From: Bacillota bacterium
Lineage (GTDB): Bacteria > Bacillota > Clostridia > Acetivibrionales > JAFADI01
Direction of reading: 5' to 3'
Assembly (NCBI GenBank): GCA_023424965.1
Contig: JAFADI010000014.1
Coordinates: 1 to 7,643, forward strand
Length of the DNA stretch: 7,643 nucleotides
Made by a program: the position numbers and the translations under genes. Shown here one piece after another: positions 4,520 to 7,643 of this stretch; positions within the stretch are counted from its first letter, which is position 1; the number at the start of each line of letters is the position of its first letter. Under the pieces are notes generated by a model. The model was not told the DNA's origin, ran no database searches, and worked only from the letters and a program-made list of their open reading frames with translations.

Positions 4520-6013
4520 TTATAATATTCTTATATTCGTATACCGATTCCTTCCCTCCAGCATATTGCCCATGATGCTGCAAAGCGTCTCAATTCCTTT
4601 TTCTATCTGATCATTGTATACTGCCGCAAAGCTGAGCCGGAGGTTGTTGATGTTCTGGGGCTGGCTCCCGCTGTAAAATATCCTTCCGGGGGCAAAAACA
4701 ATGTGGTTTGAAGCAGCAGCTTTCAGGAGCGAATTTATTTGAAAGCCGTAGGGCAGGTCAAGCCACAGGTTAAGGCCACCTCCGGGTTTTAAGTAGGTGA
4801 TGCCGCCAGGAAGACTGGCATCCAGTGCTTTGGTGATGCTGACATACCTGTCTTTGTATATGCCGTACATAAAATTCAGGTGCTTGTCCCAGAAGCCTTT
4901 GCGTATGTACAGGTCAAAGGCCCTCTGGATGAGGCCCGAAGTGGATATGTCGGTGGTGTGTTTTGCATCCAGGATATTTTGCCTGAGGTTGTTGGGAACG
5001 ATCATAAATCCCAGCCGGAGGCCGGGCATGAAAATCTTTGAGAAGCTCTTTATATATATTACCCTGTTGTTGTGGTCCAGTGCTTTCAGCGGCAGAAAGC
5101 CCTTACCCTCGAAATCCAGGTCGCTCACATAATCATCTTCGATGATATAGGCATTGTACTTCTCGGCCAGTTTTACCACCTGGGTGCGCTTGTTGTTTGA
5201 ATAGGAGTAGCCCGTGGGATTTTGAAAGGACGGAATGGTGTAAATGAGCTTGGGCTTGTATTTCTTTAAATTGTATTCGAGAATATTCAAATTAAGGCCG
5301 TCTTTTTCCAGGGGTACATCGGCGATCTGGGCCCCTCTCGACCTGAACACCGCGATGGCCCCGGTATACGTGGGGCTTTCGGTAACAACGTAATCACCCT
5401 GGTTGAGGAAGGCCTTGGAGATTACATCGATACCCTGCTGCGCGCCTGAAATGATCTGGATGGATTCCGTCGTGCACCCGATGGATTTTTGCTGCAAGAT
5501 TCCTGCGATGCATTCCCGCAGCGGGTGGAAGCCCTGGCTGTCCTGATAGCCGAAGACATTGCCCTTGTCACGCTCAAGGACGTCATTGAGCGCCACCTTG
5601 AAGTCCTCTACAGGAAAGAGGTCGGGGGTGGGGGAAGTGCTGGCAAAATTCACTGTTTGCTCGTTTACACGGATCTGGTCGTTGCTCACCAAGGGGAAGT
5701 CGTCATTTTGATAAAGCTCATCCAGGATTGTATTGTTGACGTCGGCGGGCGGAGAAGATAGGAAATTTGCCACAAAGGTGCCGCTTCCAGCCCTGGAATA
5801 GGCAAAGCCAGTGTTTTCCAGCTCCTTATAGGCAGACACGACGGTCACCTGGTTTACACCCAGCTGGGCTGACAGCTGCCTTATGGAAGGAAGACGCGTG
5901 TCGGGAAGCAAAATGCCCCCGGTGACAAAATCCTTCAAATGGGTATAAAGCTGCATATATAAAGGGGTCCTGGAGCTTTTGTCCAGGGGGATGTCTTTGA
6001 ATTTTTCAAGCAT
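4520..6013 (-). CDS. MocR-type transcriptional regulator (GntR winged helix plus aminotransferase-like domain)
   Basis: The 497-residue product has the standard MocR architecture and length. Residues about 10-82 are a GntR winged helix: TPLYMQLYTHLKDFV, LPSIRQLSAQLGVNQVTVV, ELENTGFAYSRAGSGTFV. After a linker, residues about 120-485 form a fold-type I aminotransferase domain with cofactor residues in place: SGAQQGID (189-196), NPTG (265-268), EDDY (292-295), the PLP Schiff-base lysine Lys326 in SFSKIFMPGLRLG, and the substrate-carboxylate Arg459 in LRLSF. It should therefore bind PLP, acting as a PLP-dependent regulator of a target that cannot be read from sequence. ATG at 6013 follows GAGGT by 6 bases. 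It is divergent from the murJ-like gene, and MocR proteins commonly regulate themselves and the divergent neighbour, here an envelope transporter rather than a usual amino-acid or vitamin gene. Confidence 0.92.
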   Translation of the reverse strand: MLEKFKDIPLDKSSRTPLYMQLYTHLKDFVTGGILLPDTRLPSIRQLSAQLGVNQVTVVSAYKELENTGFAYSRAGSGTFVANFLSSPPADVNNTILDELYQNDDFPLVSNDQIRVNEQTVNFASTSPTPDLFPVEDFKVALNDVLERDKGNVFGYQDSQGFHPLRECIAGILQQKSIGCTTESIQIISGAQQGIDVISKAFLNQGDYVVTESPTYTGAIAVFRSRGAQIADVPLEKDGLNLNILEYNLKKYKPKLIYTIPSFQNPTGYSYSNNKRTQVVKLAEKYNAYIIEDDYVSDLDFEGKGFLPLKALDHNNRVIYIKSFSKIFMPGLRLGFMIVPNNLRQNILDAKHTTDISTSGLIQRAFDLYIRKGFWDKHLNFMYGIYKDRYVSITKALDASLPGGITYLKPGGGLNLWLDLPYGFQINSLLKAAASNHIVFAPGRIFYSGSQPQNINNLRLSFAAVYNDQIEKGIETLCSIMGNMLEGRNRYTNIRIL

Positions 6014-6037
6014 GGCATTACCTCATAGCATTAAAAT

Positions 6038-6087
6038 GATTGTAAATGTCTCGATACAATCTTACCAAAACCGATACAGCTTGTAAA
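6038..6087. promoter_or_regulatory. Candidate MocR operator: 20-bp-spaced direct repeat with flanking half-sites
   Basis: CGATACA occurs at 6052-6058 and 6072-6078, a spacing of 20 bases, near two helical turns, which is the direct-repeat geometry described for MocR regulators. Flanking TTGTAAA copies occur at 6040-6046 and 6081-6087. The inner and outer elements pair as inverted TGTA/TACA half-sites, GATTGTA (6038-6044) with TACAATC (6055-6061), and TACA (6075-6078) with TGTA (6082-6085). The block covers the mocR promoter, consistent with autoregulation. Ownership by this MocR is inferred. Confidence 0.55.
6039..6068 (-). promoter_or_regulatory. Probable promoter of the mocR-type gene
   Basis: On the minus strand TTGGTA (6063-6068) and TACAAT (6039-6044) are 18 bases apart. 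The start point would be near 6032, about 8 bases before the GAGGT ribosome binding site. Both boxes overlap the repeated CGATACA/TTGTAAA block. Confidence 0.5.
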
Positions 6088-6117
6088 CAGATCGTGAATT
6101 AACCCCGGGAAAGCTGG

Positions 6118-6177
6118 TATTATATCCCCCGAGGTGATATAATAACCGCAGAAATAAAACTTCCCACGGTTATTATA
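6118..6177. repeat. Tripartite inverted repeat upstream of the murJ-like gene
   Basis: Three copies of a TATTATA-type element lie in alternating orientation. TATTATATC (6118-6126) is the perfect complement of GATATAATA (6136-6144), with a 9-base loop. Overlapping this, TATAATAACCG (6138-6148) is the perfect complement of CGGTTATTATA (6167-6177), with an 18-base loop. The middle arm can pair with only one neighbour at a time. As DNA this could be a multi-site operator; as RNA it could be a pair of mutually exclusive hairpins in the murJ leader. TATAAT inside the middle arm (6138-6143) could also serve as a -10 box, though no good -35 is seen. Confidence 0.75.
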
Positions 6178-6199
6178 GAATTTATGCCCGTGCGAAATC

Positions 6200-6237
6200 T
6201 TCGGCTGGCGCCGAAACGTACTTGCAAGTAAAACGTA
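6200..6237 (+). promoter_or_regulatory. Structured leader in front of the murJ-like gene
   Basis: TTCGGC (6200-6205) and GCCGAA (6210-6215) form a 6-bp stem with a TGGC loop. Next come a 12-bp perfect palindrome TACTTGCAAGTA (6219-6230) and a direct repeat AAACGTA (6214-6220, 6231-6237), directly before the AAGGAG ribosome binding site at 6237-6242. I do not recognise a known riboswitch class here. The structure is real as symmetry; a regulatory role is inferred. Confidence 0.4.
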
Positions 6238-6254
6238 AGGAGCTTCATAAGGGT

Positions 6255-7643
6255 ATGAAGGGTACCGCCAGGACTGTCGGCATAGTAATGATCATAATGT
6301 TGTTTTCAAGGCTGCTTGCTTTCTTGAGCAGCATCGTATATATGACGTTTTTCGGTGTCAGTCTTCAAACGGATATTTATTCTTATGCCATCCAATTTCC
6401 GAACATCGTATTCAACAGCTTCGGGACGGCTCTTGCCACCGTGGTCATACCGATTTTTGCGGGGTATATGGGAACCGGCGAGAAGGACAGGGCCTTCAAG
6501 TTTGCCGACAACGTGCTGAGCTTGTCCATTGTTTTTGCAGCGGGCCTGTCGGTTCTGGGCATCCTTCTGGCACCGGTTTTCCCCCTGTTTACAAGCTTTA
6601 AAAACGAGGGCTATGATTTTGCCGTACTGGCTTTGCGGATCATGTTTCCCGTAATGATCTTCTACGCATTGAACTATGTGCTCCAGGGCGTTCTGCAATC
6701 TCTCGGGCGGTTCAACATGCCTGCCTTTGTCAGTGTGCCCAGCAGCCTTGTGCTTATCCTGTATGTCTTCCTTATGGGACATGCCTACGGCATCCTGGGG
6801 CTGGTCGTTGCCACCTTCATAGGGCTGTCACTGCAGGGCATTATCCTGATTCCTCCGGTATTCAAAACCGAGTACCGCTTCAAGCCGTCCTTTGATTTGA
6901 AGAATGAGGACGTAAAGAAGGCACTGCGCCTCATACCTCCCATATTGATCGGAACCTCGGCCTATCAGGTCAATATGCTTTTTAACATAACGATCACTGC
7001 CAATTTCAAAGAAACTGTTGCCATCATGGTTTTTGTACAGAATGTCATCCTGTATTCCGTGCTGGCCTTTGTATATTCCATTACGGCGGTGGTATTTCCC
7101 AGATTCACCATGCTGGCGGCCCAGAACGACATGGACGGCTTCAAGGACAGCCTGGTAAAGGTGTTGAAAACCATTGCCTACTTCCTTGTACCTGCAACGG
7201 CCGGGTTTATCGCCGTGCGGCATCCGTTGATGGACTTCCTTGTGGGCTGGGGAAAAATAACCTCCGGGGATGTAAAGCTTGCTAGCTCCATCCTGGCTTT
7301 GTATGCCGTGGGAATTAGCGGGGTGGGAATAAAGGAGGTCGTGGACAGGGCCTTTTATTCCATTAAAGATACCCGAAGGCCGGCCATCAACAGCCTGGTG
7401 GTGGTGCTCGTAAATATTGGAGCAAGCCTCATCCTCATCCGGTACTTCGGCGCCCTGGGAATCCCTCTGGCCTATTCCATTTCCTCCCTTACAGGGGTGG
7501 TGGTGCTGGTGTCGATGCTCCGCAGGAAAATAGGAGCTTTTGGACTTGGAAGCCTTGTCAGGACCACTTTGAAAATCCTGCTCTCCAGCGCTGTAATGTT
7601 TGCGGTGGTGTGGCTTGTGGACCTTTTGCTGGGAGAGCTTGCG
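6255..7643 (+). CDS. Divergent MurJ/MviN-family flippase, C-terminus beyond the window
   Basis: The frame is open for 463 codons to the window edge; full-length MurJ proteins are about 500-520 residues, so perhaps 50 are missing. At least twelve hydrophobic segments are visible. The N-terminal block FSRLLAF, FFGVSLQTD, QFPNIV, IPIFAGY (17-71) aligns without gaps to the MurJ pattern, and later blocks such as GRFNMPAF (151-158) and DTRRPAINS (372-380) match loop positions of the family. MurJ flips lipid II across the membrane. Compared with E. coli MurJ, Arg19 and Asp40 are retained (R18, D39), but R24 and D25 are Ser25 and Ser26, R52 is Phe53, and D269-R270 are Gln262-Asn263. The cationic cavity is therefore largely lost, and the substrate may differ. 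The ATG at 6255 follows AAGGAG with a long 12-base gap; TTG at 6222 is a weaker alternative. It is divergent from the MocR-type gene. Confidence 0.85.
   Translation, partial: MKGTARTVGIVMIIMLFSRLLAFLSSIVYMTFFGVSLQTDIYSYAIQFPNIVFNSFGTALATVVIPIFAGYMGTGEKDRAFKFADNVLSLSIVFAAGLSVLGILLAPVFPLFTSFKNEGYDFAVLALRIMFPVMIFYALNYVLQGVLQSLGRFNMPAFVSVPSSLVLILYVFLMGHAYGILGLVVATFIGLSLQGIILIPPVFKTEYRFKPSFDLKNEDVKKALRLIPPILIGTSAYQVNMLFNITITANFKETVAIMVFVQNVILYSVLAFVYSITAVVFPRFTMLAAQNDMDGFKDSLVKVLKTIAYFLVPATAGFIAVRHPLMDFLVGWGKITSGDVKLASSILALYAVGISGVGIKEVVDRAFYSIKDTRRPAINSLVVVLVNIGASLILIRYFGALGIPLAYSISSLTGVVVLVSMLRRKIGAFGLGSLVRTTLKILLSSAVMFAVVWLVDLLLGELA

Noticed and set aside
4515..4530. Near-palindrome GAACATTATAATATTC
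   Set aside because: It has a mismatch, is AT-rich and lies over the mocR stop codon, so it is probably chance.
4510..4575. 21-residue frame MKNIIIFLYSYTDSFPPAYC.. with AGGAG 9 bases upstream
   Set aside because: It is antisense to the 3' end of the mocR-type gene and very short; the ribosome binding site may be chance. It would need conservation to be believed.
5489..5761. 90-codon plus-strand frame inside the mocR-type gene
   Set aside because: It is a shadow of the conserved aminotransferase-like region on the other strand, without a start signal.
6306..7223. Long minus-strand frames opposite the murJ-like gene
   Set aside because: Their His/Gln/Lys-rich products are typical antisense shadows of a membrane-protein gene, and no ribosome binding sites precede them.

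Overview
The window looks like chromosomal DNA from a spore-forming, Gram-positive member of the Clostridia. The main reasons are a SpoVB-type flippase, a Spo0E-like small protein, a c-di-AMP (ydaO-type) riboswitch in front of a secreted NlpC/P60 cell-wall hydrolase, CtsR-type heat-shock operators in front of an Hsp20 gene, and strong AGGAGG-type ribosome binding sites. I cannot name the species from sequence alone.

Layout, left to right. Positions 1-434 are debris: a possible right end of an IS3-like insertion sequence, followed by the C-terminal part of an unrecognised gene that has no start codon. A hairpin at 498-534 sits between this and a minus-strand gene (544-1197) for an exported peptidoglycan hydrolase with a peptidoglycan-binding domain and an NlpC/P60 domain. 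Its mRNA leader (about 1253-1390, minus strand) is a recognisable c-di-AMP riboswitch. Divergent from it, at 1657-3201, is a spoVB-like polytopic membrane protein. Next comes an Hsp20 gene (3358-3813) whose promoter is bracketed by two CtsR boxes and which ends at a strong terminator. After that lies a 38-codon single-membrane-span protein (3954-4070) with a GTG start, a very good ribosome binding site and a SigE-like -10 element. A 60-residue Spo0E-like protein follows (4189-4371).

The right half is a divergent pair. A minus-strand MocR-type regulator (GntR winged helix fused to an aminotransferase-like domain, 4520-6013) is back to back with a MurJ/MviN-family flippase (6255 to beyond the window end). 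The 241-bp space between them is dense in symmetry. On the mocR side there is a 20-bp-spaced direct repeat, CGATACA, with flanking TGTA half-sites over a plausible promoter. On the murJ side there are three copies of a TATTATA-type motif in alternating orientation, so that the middle copy can pair perfectly with either neighbour. The MurJ-like protein keeps the family fold, but by direct motif alignment with E. coli MurJ it lacks several charged cavity residues (R24, D25, R52, R270 equivalents), so its substrate is uncertain.

Themes: envelope and peptidoglycan metabolism (hydrolase, two MOP-superfamily flippases), sporulation (SpoVB, Spo0E-like, the SigE-like small membrane protein) and stress regulation (c-di-AMP, CtsR). 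I see no CRISPR array, tRNA, rRNA or replication origin. The best candidates for something undescribed are the small membrane protein at 3954-4070 and the MocR/divergent-MurJ module with its tripartite repeat.
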